Below, one piece after another: positions 1 through 13,157 of a DNA stretch of 64,000 bases (its first letter is position 1; every line of letters starts with the position of its first letter). The position numbers were made by a program, and so were the translations under genes. The notes under the pieces were generated by a model. It was not told the origin of the DNA. It saw only the letters and a program-made list of their open reading frames with translations, and searched no databases. The stretch comes from Halictus rubicundus (taxonomy: Eukaryota; Arthropoda; Insecta; Hymenoptera; Halictidae): NCBI RefSeq assembly GCF_050948215.1, contig NC_135152.1, positions 3,196,310 to 3,260,309 of the forward strand. Reading direction: 5' to 3'.

Positions 1-316
1 ATAAAAATGAATTTCTAAAGCCAGTCAAAAATCACTGTCGGTCATTCATTGACCGACGTACCAGTTAACGTGTTAATTACTCCGAAATGTTCACTGTTCT
101 ACATTTCACTAATTTAATAGCCGAAAACCAACCGTAAGGTTAATCTGGATATCTTATAATAAAAATGAATTTCTAAACCCAGTCAAAAATCACTGTCGGT
201 CGTTCATTGACCGACGTGGCAGTTAACGTGTTAATTACTCCGAAATGTTCACTGTTCTACATTTCACTAATTCAAGAGCCAAAAACCAACCGTAAGAGAG
301 TCCTGTTTCTCGTGTT
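1..316. repeat. Tandem 158-bp repeat (two copies) carrying a TTAA-MITE end
   Basis: The block starting at 1 (ataaaaatgaatttctaaa) recurs at 159 with only scattered mismatches and continues to about 290. Each unit contains a hairpin (GGTCNTTCATTGACC) followed by GTNNCAGTTAACGTGTTAA, the mirror image of the TTAACACGTTNNCTGCC ends seen elsewhere in the window. It is intronic (last eIF5B intron). Confidence 0.85.
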
Positions 317-1143
317 CGCGACGGTGTGTATTCGATCGATCGATTCGCAGTCGATATTCGAACCGGAAGACGGAAAAGAAAGAAACGATGCGAGGGCAAC
401 GCGAGTCACGGTACGGCGAGGAGAGGAGAGGAGAGGAGAGGCGAGGAGTTGGGAGGAGCGGAGCGGAATGGCGCGGCAAAGAGGAAAGGAAGAAGAGAAG
501 GAGGAGGAGTGGCAAGAAAGGAACGGAGGTTCTGCGAAGAGCGGAAGTCGATGGTGGACGGCTGATCGCTGCCGGATGTGCATCTTCCTTTTTCGACCAG
601 AGTCTCGCATACTAATAAGGATCGTTTCCGTCTCGCTTGCCACTGATTTTGATGAAATTCCGAAGTAACGCGAAAGAATCGAGCGAAAGAAAACGAAAGG
701 CCGAGGCTCGCCGAAGGCACGTCGTTCTTTGCCGGAATTTCGTCAAAGTCCGCTGGGACCACCTGTCGATCGGATTCCTTCGGAGCAGCTGCCTCTTCCA
801 ACGGAACTCCGAACCCTGCTCTCTTGCTTCCCCGCTCCCCTTTTTCCTTTCCTGTCCCGTCCTTTCCTTCGGGTGCCCTTTTATTTCGCGTTCGAACGGC
901 CTTATCGAGCGCGACCGATTAGATCATAGTTTGCACCGAGCGAACGCGCGGGCGACAAGGTGTATTTGATTTTCTCGATTCCACCTCGTTCGGAGGTTTC
1001 GATGTTCGAGATAGTCTAGCTAGAAGGCTGGTCTAGCCGGTGCAACGAAGAAGAAGAGGAAAACGACAATTCCGGTGACTCAAAGAGTCAACCAGGAAAT
1101 GAGATCAGCCTCTTCCCAACGATCGTTGACGACACAAGCTTAC
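317..1143. other. eIF5B intron sequence, with a GGAGA-rich tract
   Basis: This is part of the intron after exon 15. A purine-rich (GGAGA)n-like tract lies at about 418-515. I searched here for the missing terminal eIF5B exon and saw no matching minus-strand reading frame. Open frames on both strands look like composition artefacts. Confidence 0.6.
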
Positions 1144-1305
1144 CTTGCTGATGACGAAGTCCTTCTCGTCGAAATGACGGCCATACATTTTCGGCGCTTC
1201 TCCGGGTATCGGCTCGATCTTCACGCACACCTCTTGACCCTTCCTCGCAGACTCGACGGACTTGTGATTGTACTCTATACTGGTGACCATGCCCAATTCG
1301 AGGAA
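1144..1305 (-). CDS. eIF5B: eIF5B exon 15: domain IV
   Basis: A 162-nt phase-0 exon encodes 54 residues including GMVTSIEYNHK, GQEVCVKIEPIPGEAPKM and YGRHFDEKD, the conserved domain IV segment. It is bounded by an acceptor (...ttgttgttgcag on the minus strand) and a donor (CAAG|GTAAGC). The family continues for about 35-40 residues to the stop, so a further exon must exist to the left of the window. A 127-bp MITE lies 71 bp upstream of the exon in the intron. Confidence 0.95.
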
Positions 1306-4300
1306 CTGCAACAACAACGAAACCACGCGAAATTAACCAGCAGGAATCTACGCATTCTAGACTGTCTATGGGAATTAGGGTCAGATTATACTAGGCAGGT
1401 CAAACGCTGGGGGTCTATGAACGCTAGATAACAAAAACAGCCGGCAAACATTCTGTCTAGATACTGACCTCAGTGTCTGACTTGACTAGTATAATCAGAC
1501 CCTCGCGTGGGTACATTGGATCGAACATATAGTAAAAGCAATACAATCTCCGACAAGAAACGGCCTGCCGTTGATCGCGGTTTTGTCTGCACCGTGGCAT
1601 AAGACAATTCTCGGAATCGGAACACGTTTGTATCCGCGTTACAACCTAATAATTAATGGATTTCGAAACAAGCATCGGATGACAAATCGGCTGTCCGACG
1701 GGCTAACGATCGTGTCGCGATGTAGGCTAATTTGCATGCAATTACATCCTCAAGGATTTTCGGCGTAGCGTTTCGAATGCAAATAGACCCGTAATTTGAG
1801 ACAGAAGTTGTTGGATCATCGTTCCCGGTAATCGATCCAACGAGACGTTTCATCGAATCGAACACCGGACGTCGGCAACACGCTACAAATCGCCGTAACT
1901 CTTCCACGCTACGACGAATTTCGCTTTTCCGAAATTCACCAACGACAAGATCCGACGGATCCTGGACGAGGATCGAAAACCGAAGAAAAACGAAGATCCA
2001 TCGGGATAGAATTCCCATTGAGTAGAACGCGTCTCGTGCGCAGCGATCGGGGTGTCTCTTTGCGTGGGCATAGCTCCGCCTATGCATTCCTTTCCTCCTT
2101 TCCGCGACCGGAAGTCAGGAGAAAACCGAGTACCTGAGCATTACGCGTAGTCAGGCCCCGACTCGAACGCGTAGATAGACCTAGCAGGCAGCGGGGCCAT
2201 GGGCCCACGGTCCGTGGGTCCCAAGCTTTTCGACGATCGCCACAAACGCCGACATCGTTGAGAAATCTTTCGGACGTCCCACGAATGCCAACTGTTCGAA
2301 TGACAATGAAAAGTAGAAGCAAAGAGGGCTGCTCTGCGACTCCACGCAGAAACAGAGAAGGAATATCGATTTCTGTTAATGGTAGGAGACTTTGCCGTCG
2401 AAAAGATCGTCGCGCGTCGTCGGCGCAGAGCTAGGCGATTCCCGGAGGATCTCGGCCGAAACTCGGCGAACCTAGCCGAAAGAAAAAGCAAAAGCAGAGT
2501 AAGCCACGCAGAAACGCGCTGTTCTGTGCTGCTCCGCGCCGATCGATGGACAATGACCGGTCGAATATGCTCGGTCCCTGGCCGAATCCCACGCCGAAAG
2601 AGCAATATGCCCACACACGGCCGATCCTTCTCGCTCCGAGCAATCCGAGCCCTGTTCCTCCGTCCTCCAGGCGCGGCTGCGTCCTTCCTGCCTGCTCGCC
2701 CCATCCTTCGCGACCCGTTGCTTTTTACAGTGCGATCTCTGATTTTCGTCGCCTCTCAGTCGGATCGAACGCTTTCCAGACCTAGGATCGCTCGTGAAAA
2801 TATTCGACTGCTCAAATTTGAATAAACGAAACCGCTTCGGCTTGAAAAGTCAGACTTCCGAAAAGGCTGACAGGCGAAGATTTCAAAGAAAATTTATAGA
2901 ACGCGTCGACTTATCTTTCAGCAAGCTTCCTACGAATATTCTAACAAGTTTAACCCTTAACGGTCCGGAAGTATTTCAAGTTTACTTCCCAGCAGGTCCA
3001 AACTATTTTTCATACGAGGAGAAACTGTGGACTCAACATTTTTATATCGAGTATAGAAAGGAAAATATTTATATTTTATTTTTTCATTTTTGGCGCCATA
3101 TACGCGGCATTGGGCCCAGTAAGTAAAAGTGCCACGCCGCTTATGTGGCGGCATTGGTCCGTTAAACTCGATTGAAATATCGAATTGGAGGGAATCCGGT
3201 GTTTTTCGTGCGACGAGTCGATATTTTTGCGCGAGAAGCAAAGCGTACCACGATTGTCGCACGTCGATCGTTGCGAACCGCGTTTTCTCGCAAATGTTTG
3301 CTCGCTACCCGGCCGCGTTATCGCTGCTCTCGAGCGTGTATCGTGCGGCGGCGCGGCGGCGAGCTGATACGCGGCACCGTTAGCGAACTGCGCCGCTGAT
3401 TAATACCGACGTTTGTCGCCCGATATATCCGGTGATTAGCCGCGCACTTCCCGTCCGGAAGCGATCGCTCCACGGGGCGCAGAAACATATTCGCTTCCTG
3501 CGATTTAATTAGTCTCGTCGGGGAATTTTATTAAGGGGACGAAGCCTGGTTGTTCGACCCGATCCGGACCGATCTGCGCTCGCGAAAACGAATTTTCGCG
3601 TCGGTGACGATAACGAGACGTTCGAGCGAGTACCGCGCGTGGCTCACGGGATATCGATCGAAATATCGAACGAGTTGGCGTCGAGGTAGCCGGTGACGAG
3701 AGATGGAGCGTGACGAGCGCGATAACGGGGAATCGTTGGCTTCGATGGAGCCGCCGTAGCCTCGAGAGTCGCTTTTTATCGAGGATCGAGGAACGCGATT
3801 GTCCACGGGAACGGAGCAACCTTACGAGCCAAGACTCGGGCCAAGACAGATTCGCGATAAGGTAGAGTGACCACGTTACCGACAAAAATAAGCGAAAAAT
3901 GGTTTTACGTGCCTCAACTTTTCGTTCTTATATGAGAATATTTTTCGCTTGGAAAGGGCTCGTTCGAAAGAGGAGGGTTCAATCTAGCACGCGCTGGTCA
4001 GGAGCTGTCGAGATTATGCAGATATTTGGTAATATAAGCGTTAGAAGTAGGCTAACAATAGACGATGTGCATGCCGTGGAATCCAAGCATTTTTATGCCA
4101 TTGGATGAGTTTTCTGGATGAAGTCGAGACCAGCGCGCACTAGAAAATATCTCCAGCTACAAATTCTGTATTTTGTCATGATTCTCTGCGAAATAAAGCG
4201 AAAAACTTGAAGCACGTTTCTGGCGTCAGAATTCATAATATCGATAATAAAGAGCAAAAAATGTGACAAGTTTAGTCACAGACTTAACACATTATCTTCG

Positions 4301-7300
4301 GGCCGATTATTCCATAAATTTGGAAGTCTGTGGCCCATGGATGAGGATTTTTTAAATAGTTCCTTCTAGAGCATCAGAAACTTCTATCATGAACCAGCAA
4401 CTCACCCTCAATAGCGTAATATAATAATTTCGTTTGGAATTATTGTGTAAAAGATGATTTGTAAGCCCCCACTTGGTATAGCACAATTATTGAAAAGCCG
4501 ATTAATAGGCTTCCGGTAGATAAAGTGTTAAGACCCGTCGAATCAAGGCCAAGACGGGTCTTAATACTTTGAACGCCCAACTAGAAACCCCAAAAATTCC
4601 ATAAAATCAAAGTGTTATTTAACGAAGTAAAAATTGCAAAAAATTAAATGTATGATACTAAGTAATCCTCCAACTTTCTTGCATCTTACAGATCCTAATC
4701 AAGTTTAGGACAATGAATATATCAACGTAAAAATTCATTGTAAAACACCCACATATGGGTGACGTGGCGTTCAACGTGTTCAATCAGTGGCTGAAGGCTG
4801 TGAACGGAAGTTATACAGCAGTCACCGACCTGCTGACTCCGAAAAAAGTCACGTGACTATCCCGGGCCCTTCGCAGTATCGATATTTATTCGCGCCGTTG
4901 CCGTTGGTCGATCGTCAACGAAACTTATCTTCTATTCGGCGCGAAACAACCCCACCGGCTAGACCGGTAACTTAGGGTGCAAGCACAAGGGAGCTACGAT
5001 ACCAGCGAAGCGTCGAAATAGAATGTATACTTTTATAGTGAAAGCGTTCGCATTGAAGCGGCGAGTAGAGCTGTGTCCATAATAATGAAAGTGGTCTAAG
5101 TCAAAATTAAAAAAAAAATGAGTTTACCAGTTATTTCACACCACATTATTTTACACTAAATTTATTCAATGTAATTTTTACGATATCGTCAAAAATGAAC
5201 CATTAGATAGTGGTTGTAATTTCAACATTATATGGAATTCATTTAGTGTTAATTATGAAAGTGGTCTAAGTCAAAAATCAAACACGTAATAGCTTACAGT
5301 GATGCTTGTTCAGGCCAAAATCGTAACATTAAAGTAGCATTGACATGGATGAAAATTGCTCAGTCATCAAATAATAATATTGAAACGGTAGACCACAAAT
5401 TTTTGGTATCGGGTCATTCCTTTCTACCGAATGACCGTGATTTTGGGTTGATAGAAAAGAAAATAAAAAAAGCAAATTACTTATACAACCCTGAGCATTA
5501 TTATGAATTGATAGAAAAGTGTAGAAGAAGAAATACATTTTGGATAAAACGAATGTCGCAGCCGGATTTTATTTCAACGAAATCACTAGAAGAGTCAATA
5601 ACAAGAAGAGTAAAAAATACCGCGGGCGAATCTGTCTCTTGGTTGCAAATTCAATGGATGAGATTCTTGAAAAATGAACCTTATAAAATGTTCTATAAAA
5701 CTTCTTTAGATGATTCTAAATTCCACGTTTTGGATTTTTCACCTAAAAGAGGAAGACCAAAAATACACGGAAATATTAAATTACTTCCATTATACACCAT
5801 CACTAGAGCAGTAACAGAAGAAAAACATAAAGATATTATGTGTTTGCTACCATACATCCCTCCAGCTTTTCAGGAACATTTTAAGAATCTTAAAATCTCG
5901 AAATGATAAAAATGGATTTCTTTTTAAAAATAATTCATAAATGTTCACGAATTATTTCATTAAAGTTATTGTTTCAAATAAAACTCATAGTTCCTTATTG
6001 CTTTAAGTCATTTATACGACATTCAGTTAATTTTGAAAATGGTCTAAGTCAGTTCAAAATTTAAATACAACATTTTCGTATGAAATTCACACAAAATTTC
6101 ATATTCATAATAAATTTCCATTAATCAAGACTAATAAAATTCTAAATTAAAATGTCTCATAATGTAAAAATATTTTTTAATTTATTCAAATGCAATTCAT
6201 TAAATATCTCGAAACAAGAAATATATGACTTAGACCACTTTCATAATTATGGGCACAGCTACACTAGGCAGTCGAAGAGCATCGGCATCTGACGACGCTC
6301 TCTTCGGTAGTATCGCACATCCGTTGCACTCGTACCCTTGGATCTATACGCGACCTTTCGTTCCTGCAGGACAGGGTGGTTCGATCGCAACTCGCGCCGA
6401 GCAGTTTTGCTACCCGTGTCGGCTTATTTTCACCTGGGGGTTAGGTGTGACGAACGAAGGAAAGAGGACGTCGCGCGCAAACTCGGACTCCGTCCGTGTA
6501 CACGAAGCGGAGAGCCACGCCGACGACGTCGATGGTTGGCTGTTAGCCGCTCAGGCTCGTACAAACTATAAAGCTTTCTAAATCGGTGCGCCTCACGAAA
6601 ATAGACTTCCGGTTCCCGTCTCGCGCGTTTACTCGCTGTGCCGCGCCACGCCGCGCCGCGTGTCTGCTACCGAGTATGCTAACACCCCGGACCCCGGAGC
6701 CCGACCAACCCTCCCCTATCCCTCCTCCACCTCCTTCACGTTTTTCTCTATTTTTCTTTGTTTGTTCTTCCACGGAAATCCGTCCTATTTGGACGAGGAA
6801 CGCGAGCAAGTCCGCGCGCATAAAATCTTCCTCGCGAGAACGCATTGACACCTTCGTTGGCCTTCTTCCCCCGACGAGTAGCTCCCAAGACGGTAACGTA
6901 AACAACCAAGCGCAACAAGAGGAATTCTCGCGCGCTTTACGAAGGGACTGTTTACGCGTGGACTGTTGCTTTCGAGAGAACGCAAAGGTCTCTTTGTCGA
7001 TCGAAAAATTTCTGTTTCATCGAGCGAGTCGAACTATTCGGTGTCTACCGGCGCCGAGAGTAACCAGCTTCAACCTTTAATTCTCTCCCGCTTTCTTCCA
7101 TCTTTCACCCTTAACGGTCCGGAAGTATTTCAAGTTGACTTCCCACCAGGTCCAAGCTATTTTTCGTACGAAGAGAAAGAGACAAGTTCACAGAAGTGAC
7201 CTGGTACAATGCTTATCGCGTGCATTATGAAAATATGACAACAATAAGAGTGATAAAAATAATATACAGGGTGGCCCACATAACTCTGAACAGCTCAATA

Positions 7301-10300
7301 TCTCGAAAACTATGCCATCGATTTTAAAGTTCTTAGTCTTAAATTGCATGGAACTGAAGGGCCTTTCTGACTACATAAACGTGAAGTGGCCTCCCTTCCC
7401 CTTTAACGGGGGAGGGGAGGTACCTTTGTAATTTTAAATGGAACCCCCTATAAAATGTTACATATTTAGATTCTACCGGAAAAAACAAGTCAATTTTGTC
7501 TGAAACATTTTTTTGTCAGATACTTCCATGATGAGATATAACAGTTTGAAGTTTCGAGTTGTAGGTACTTGAAGCGCTCGGAAATAGCGTTATGGAATTA
7601 TACGCGCTTGAGTCCTTTGCTTATTCGTGAAGAAATAAAATGTACTTTAAATTAAATGTTCAAAATGTCCACCACGGGCTTGTAAACATTTATTTACTCG
7701 AAACATCAAAGTTGTTCTAACATTTTTTAACATTTCGGGAGTCACTGAAGCGCAAGCGTCACGTATTCTTTGTTTCATATCCTCTTTTGTCGTCGGTGGT
7801 TCAAACATAACTTTGTCCTTTACATATCCCCATAAGAAAAAATCTAATGCTGTTGGATCGGGGGATCGAGGAGGCCATTGACGAAGTCCCCCACGACCTA
7901 TCCATTTGTTCCCAAATTTTTCGTTCAAAAATTGCCTGGTGATGATTGCAAAATGTGGAGGAGCGCCGTCTTGTTGGAACCACATTTCTCTTCTAACGTG
8001 CAGTGGCACATCTTCCAAAAGCGCAGGCAAATGATTTTTTAAGAAATCACAATAATTTGCAGATGTTACAGTTTCTTGAAAAAAATAAGGTCCAATCACA
8101 AAATCTCCTATTAGGCCACACCAAACATTTAAAGACCATCGATGTTGAAAGGGAACACATCGCATCCAATTTGGGTTTTCCACGGCCCAATAATGCAGAT
8201 TATGTCTATTTACATGCCCTGAATTCATAAAAGTGGCCTCATCGGAAAAAAGTATTTTGCACAAAAAGTCGTTTTCCACAACACCCTGCAGCCACTCACA
8301 AAATCTTACGCGGTGATCGTAATCTGCTATCGAAAGCTCTTGTGATAAAACCATGTGATATGGATGATACTTTTGCCGTTTCAAAATTCGTTGAATTGAT
8401 GAACGACTAATATGTGATGTTTGTGCAAGTGTACGTTGACTAATATGAGGATTTAATGTAATTGCACCAAGAATACTGGCACTATTATTTTCATTAGTGA
8501 CAGCTTTACTAAGCCGCTTTTCTAAATTATGAAATGTTTCTAAATTATGAAGCGCGTATAATTCCATAACGCTATTTCCGAGCGCTTCAAGTACCTACAA
8601 CTCGCAACTTCAAACTGTTATATCTCATCATGGAAGTATCTGACAAAAAAATGTTTCAGACAAAATTGACTTGTTTTTTCCGGTAGAATCTAAATATGTA
8701 ACATTTTATAGGGGGTTCCATTTAAAATTACAAAGGTACCTCCCCTCCCCCGTTAAAGGGGAAGGGAGGCCACTTCACGTTTATGTAGTCAGAAAGGCCC
8801 TTCAATTCCATGCAATTTAAGACTAAGAACTTTAAAATCGATGGCATAGTTTTCGAGATATTGAGCTGTTTAGAGTTATGTGGGCCATATATAGATTTTT
8901 GCCGCCATATACGCGGCATTGGACCCAGCAAGTAAAAGTGCCATGCCGCTTATGTTGCGGCATTGGTCCGTTAAGGGTTGAAGCTTTAAAAATGGTTTCT
9001 AAATTCGCGTTACATTGCGATCGTTCTTAGTCTCGGATTGTTTCTCCCTCGGAGGTATTATCGCTTAATCAACCGATCGGAAAAAGATTTGTAAACAAAT
9101 AATAATAACGATAAATAATAATCGGGAGCAACCGGTTTAGCAGCGGGCAGACGCTGGCTATACCGTCAAGACTGCTCACACAAGATAGAGAGGAAGAAAG
9201 AGAGAGAGAGAGAGAGAGCAATAATTGACGAGGCTCTCGTACAACCGAGGGCAATCACAGTTTTTTGTCCACTGTAGTCGATCGGATCAATAAGATCGAG
9301 ATAACTTGTTTAGCGATCCGCCGGAGATCGCTGCGCGTATCGAACGAGATAGCATCGAGCTGCGGCATCGAGGTTAATCGCTGATACTCGAGGACGATGT
9401 ACGGGCTCGACGGAGAAACAAAGCTAGACTGCCAATTAGTTTTCTGATTTTTCCATTTGCAAGGAGGTTTCGTAGATTTTTCAAAATCGATATATCTTTT
9501 TATTCCCGTCTTTATTCTCCTTTTATCCGACGAATCTGTTCGAGATTCCAACAGCACCGAGCGCGTTTAAAGACACGGTCTTCGTAGATTCGCGATAAGG
9601 TAGAGTGACTACATTACCGTCAAAAAATGGTTTTACGTGTCTCAAGTTTTCGTCCTTATATACGAATATTTTGTCGCTGGTCAAGGACTCATTCGAAAGA
9701 GGAAGGTTCAATCTAGTGCGCGCTGGTCGGGAACTGCCGAGATTATGCAGATATTTGGTAATATAAGCGTTAGAAGTAGGCCAAAAATTGGCGATGCGCA
9801 TGCCGTGGAATCCAAGCATTTTTCTGCCATTGGATGAGTTTTCTGGATGAAATCGAGAGCAGCGCGCACTAGAAAATATCTCCAGCTACGAATTGAGCTA
9901 TATTTTGTCTTGATTCTCTGCGGAACAAAGCCAAAAACTTGAAGCACGTTTCTGGCGTCAGAATTCATAATATCGATAATACAGAGGAAAAAATGTGACA
10001 AGTTTAGTCACAGGTTTAAGACCCGTCGGATCTTAAGTCTGTGAATGGAAATTATTAATTAAAAAGTCACGTGTCTATCCCGGGCCCTTGATTCAGGACA
10101 ACGAGCAAGAGGTGAACACGCGCAAACATCGCGACAGAATTCGACGTCCCGCGGGTGTATATCGTTGTTTACGGTCGACAGGAAACGTGCCACGATACTG
10201 TCTCGCGGGCCGGGCCAACTCGTTCTCTCCCTTTCCCTCTCTCTCTCTCTCGTTCTGAATGGGGTCTAAGTTTAGTAAAGGGACGCGGGCGGGAGAGCGA

Positions 10301-13080
10301 AGTGAACGCATTCGATGTGCCCGGAGAACGTGCAACGAGCAACGCGCAAAGCGTATCACGACCCAACGATAGGGAGAAGACAAGAAGACCGCGCCGACAC
10401 AGACAGCGGTGCTCCAAGACGGTGGAACCGGCGAATCTCCGTCGAGTCGGGAGATCCGCTTCGAAATTTCATAGAAATTTCGATTTTATCTTCTCGAAGT
10501 TTACCAACGATCGCAAACATGTAAATCAATCGCGAACGGTCAACTGGAAATAACAGGGTCGATTTTAACTGGTAGCAGACTTTTCGGTCGAGCCGTGCGC
10601 ACGCAACTGTGAAAACGAAGCTCGATCCCACGGATATTATCAGAGAATTTGCGAACGCGATCGTCGATCGAAGAACTTTCGCGAGCGACTATTGCAATAT
10701 TATTCTCGAATCAGGATTCCCGGGAATCCTGGAACGGCGCTCCGATACGATTCGATTTCGGGGGACCGGAAGGGAAGCAGGGACGCCCCTCGATAAGCAT
10801 TCTTTCGTCGACACGTTTAAGCGTTTCTTCGTCGGCATTCGTTGTTGGCGAAATGAATCGCGAGCCCGGGTAAAACGATCTACTCGACATTGGAAACTCG
10901 ACATCCGGCCGGCACGCTTCTCGCTCTCTCTGTCTCCGCCTCTTTCTGACTCCCTCCGGCTCGCTCGCTCGCTCGCACGGCTCTTTCCATCGGCCTCTTT
11001 ATCTCTCTTGCTCTTGCTTCTCTCTTTCCCAAGCTATTTCTCCTCTTTTTTCCTTCGTTCGCTACGATAGCAACGTTAACCAGCTGCCTACTTAGAGAAA
11101 CACCGACGAAACGCGAGAGAACGAGAGGAACGACCAAGTTAGAGGCTGTGGCAGCCTCGGAGAGGGGACAAGAGAGAAGAAGAGAGAAAAGAAAGACAGA
11201 GCACGCTAACGCGTCGACGTCACTTGCTCGCCAACCACATCCCGTCTTTCGGTCTTCCGGCTCGCCTGCAACTTTCGTGGAAACGCCTCTGGCTTCCTTC
11301 CGGTCGGTTATCACTCGTTAGACTCTCGAAACACAGATACACTGTCTCGCGTATGCCCGTCCTACCCGCCTCGTCGGCATTACGAACACCAAGTCGATTT
11401 GGTTACCGCTCGCTTCGTACTTAACGACCTTGCAACGATAACCCGGGTATTACACCCTGGCGGCAAGGAACGCTTCATTTATTTGTATTATATATTCCGC
11501 GTTATTAACCTTTATCGCCCCGAGGATATTATCGCGTATTCGCCGGTTTCACTGTGCTATACATTTTTGCCGAAGCGAGCGAGAAAGTTTGTTTGGTTTT
11601 CGAGATTTTCAGAAAAGAGACGGAAACGAGAGAGTAAGGATGATAAAAACCGAGTCGATTTCAATTAGGTAGTTCTCGTACTTGTGGACGAACAGTTTGG
11701 TAGATAGCTGTGCTCGCGGGGCTGCGAAGGCGAGAACAAAGAAAGAAAAATGGGCTGATCAATGAGGAAAAGAAGTTTTCGGACGCGCCTCTCATCTCTC
11801 TCTCTCTCTCTTTCTCCGGAAGAGGATCGTCCGGTCGCTCGCCGGCTCGCCGGCTTTCCGGCTCTCCGGTGCCCTTCCTCTCTCGCGTTTTCGACCTTTT
11901 CTCTAATATTAGGCATCCGGCCGGCTGTCGGAAGGTTGTCCCACCGCGGCAATCTTTCGGAAGCCTCGAAAGCACGAGCGCACGAAGCCAGGAAAGCACG
12001 AAAGTTCGAAAGCACGAAAGATTCGGGTGGTTCCGTTCGCGTGTCTATTCGAGGACACGCGAGCGGATTGCGCGCGCATCTCGGCCGCGCCCCTGCCTCC
12101 GCCCCCTGGCCCCGAGAGCCCGCGGTTCTGCCCGTGAAAAAGTTTCACGGCTGGGGCGTTATCGTGGCCCGATCACGGTACGCGAACAGGTATCGCGTTC
12201 CGTTCGCGTGCTCGTTAATTAGCTTCCCTCGCGGGAGAGCTGCCGCTTGAACGATCCTCCTCCTCCACCTCCGCTTCCACCTCTTCCTTCTCCTCCTCCA
12301 CCTCCTCCTCCTCGTCCCACCGACGTTTTAATTTTCTGCTCCCGATCGGCAAATTCACGAACAGCCTCTCTCCCCTTCCCCTCGCCGATGGTCAAACGAA
12401 GAAGGAAAACCGGCTGGGAAGGGGAGATGAAGGAAGAAAGAGAACGCGCGGAGGTGGAGGAGACGGAGGAGAGGCACCAGAGGAAGAACGTTACGAGCGG
12501 CCTTCCGCCGGAAGAGGACTCATACACACCACGGAGTTTCTAGTTCCTGTCACTCGGGGAGCACCGACGCGACGGGCTCAAACGCGGCCGGCCGATGCAA
12601 CGGCGTGGCGATTCCGCCTCGCAAAATCTCTCTCTCTCTCCCTCTCTCTCTCTCTCTCGCGTTCGCGTTTCCTTGATATAATTATCGCTCTGTACGTCGA
12701 ACCGGCGCGACCACCGGAAGCCGCGTTTAAATCTGTAACGCCGCCAGTTCCGCTAATTATGCTCTCCGCGTTCCCCATTATCGCGTCGGAACAATACGCG
12801 CGATTGCCACGGACAGCCTCGTCGACGGGATTCGACGAGATTCCACGCCGAACAGAGAAAATTCGTTACCCCGTATCTTCTGCGTTCGCAACGTACGAGC
12901 GCGTGTCAAATGCAACGGAAGCTTAATCTGTTATCTTGTTTTTGCGATCGGATGAAATACTTAACACGTTCGCTGCCCATAACGCTTACAAGCAGACTGC
13001 GGATGTTTACGCAATTATATCGTACACCAATATGGTAACTCGACGAATTTTTATTAAGACCGTGTAATATAGCACGCGTT

Positions 13081-13157
<77 letters not shown>

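Larger units (their letters stand above)
3851..4871. repeat. Interspersed repeat R, copy 1 (interrupted by two TTAA MITEs)
   Basis: It runs from ttcgcgataaggtagagtga to gtgactatcccgggccct and aligns with 9579-10089 and, inverted, with 22579-23113. Copy 1 is longer because two TTAA elements (4284-4531 and 4561-4782) sit inside its central hairpin (gacttaa...ccgtc...gacgggtcttaa). Copies 1 and 2 share a plus-strand ORF of about 66-69 codons; its significance is unknown. Confidence 0.8.
7111..8974. mobile_element. TTAA-flanked MITE (family D, copy 2) split by a mariner
   Basis: It starts TTAACGGTCCGGAAG and ends GCATTGGTCCGTTAA, like 2957-3165. Family D sequence stops around 7263 and resumes around 8890, flanking the mariner. 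The MITE is therefore older than the mariner insertion. Confidence 0.75.

Noticed and set aside
272..801. Several frames of 120-150 codons on both strands
   Set aside because: They are generated by the GGAGA-rich tract and its complement, and no conserved protein is recognisable.
9637..9837. 66-codon frame conserved with 3899-4108
   Set aside because: Conservation follows from the two being copies of the same repeat R. No start context, domain or intact equivalent in the third copy was established, so it is not listed as a gene.
11661..12543. Frames of 100-170 codons, some Pro-rich
   Set aside because: They derive from (CCT)n and CG-rich intron sequence; overlapping frames on both strands argue against coding.
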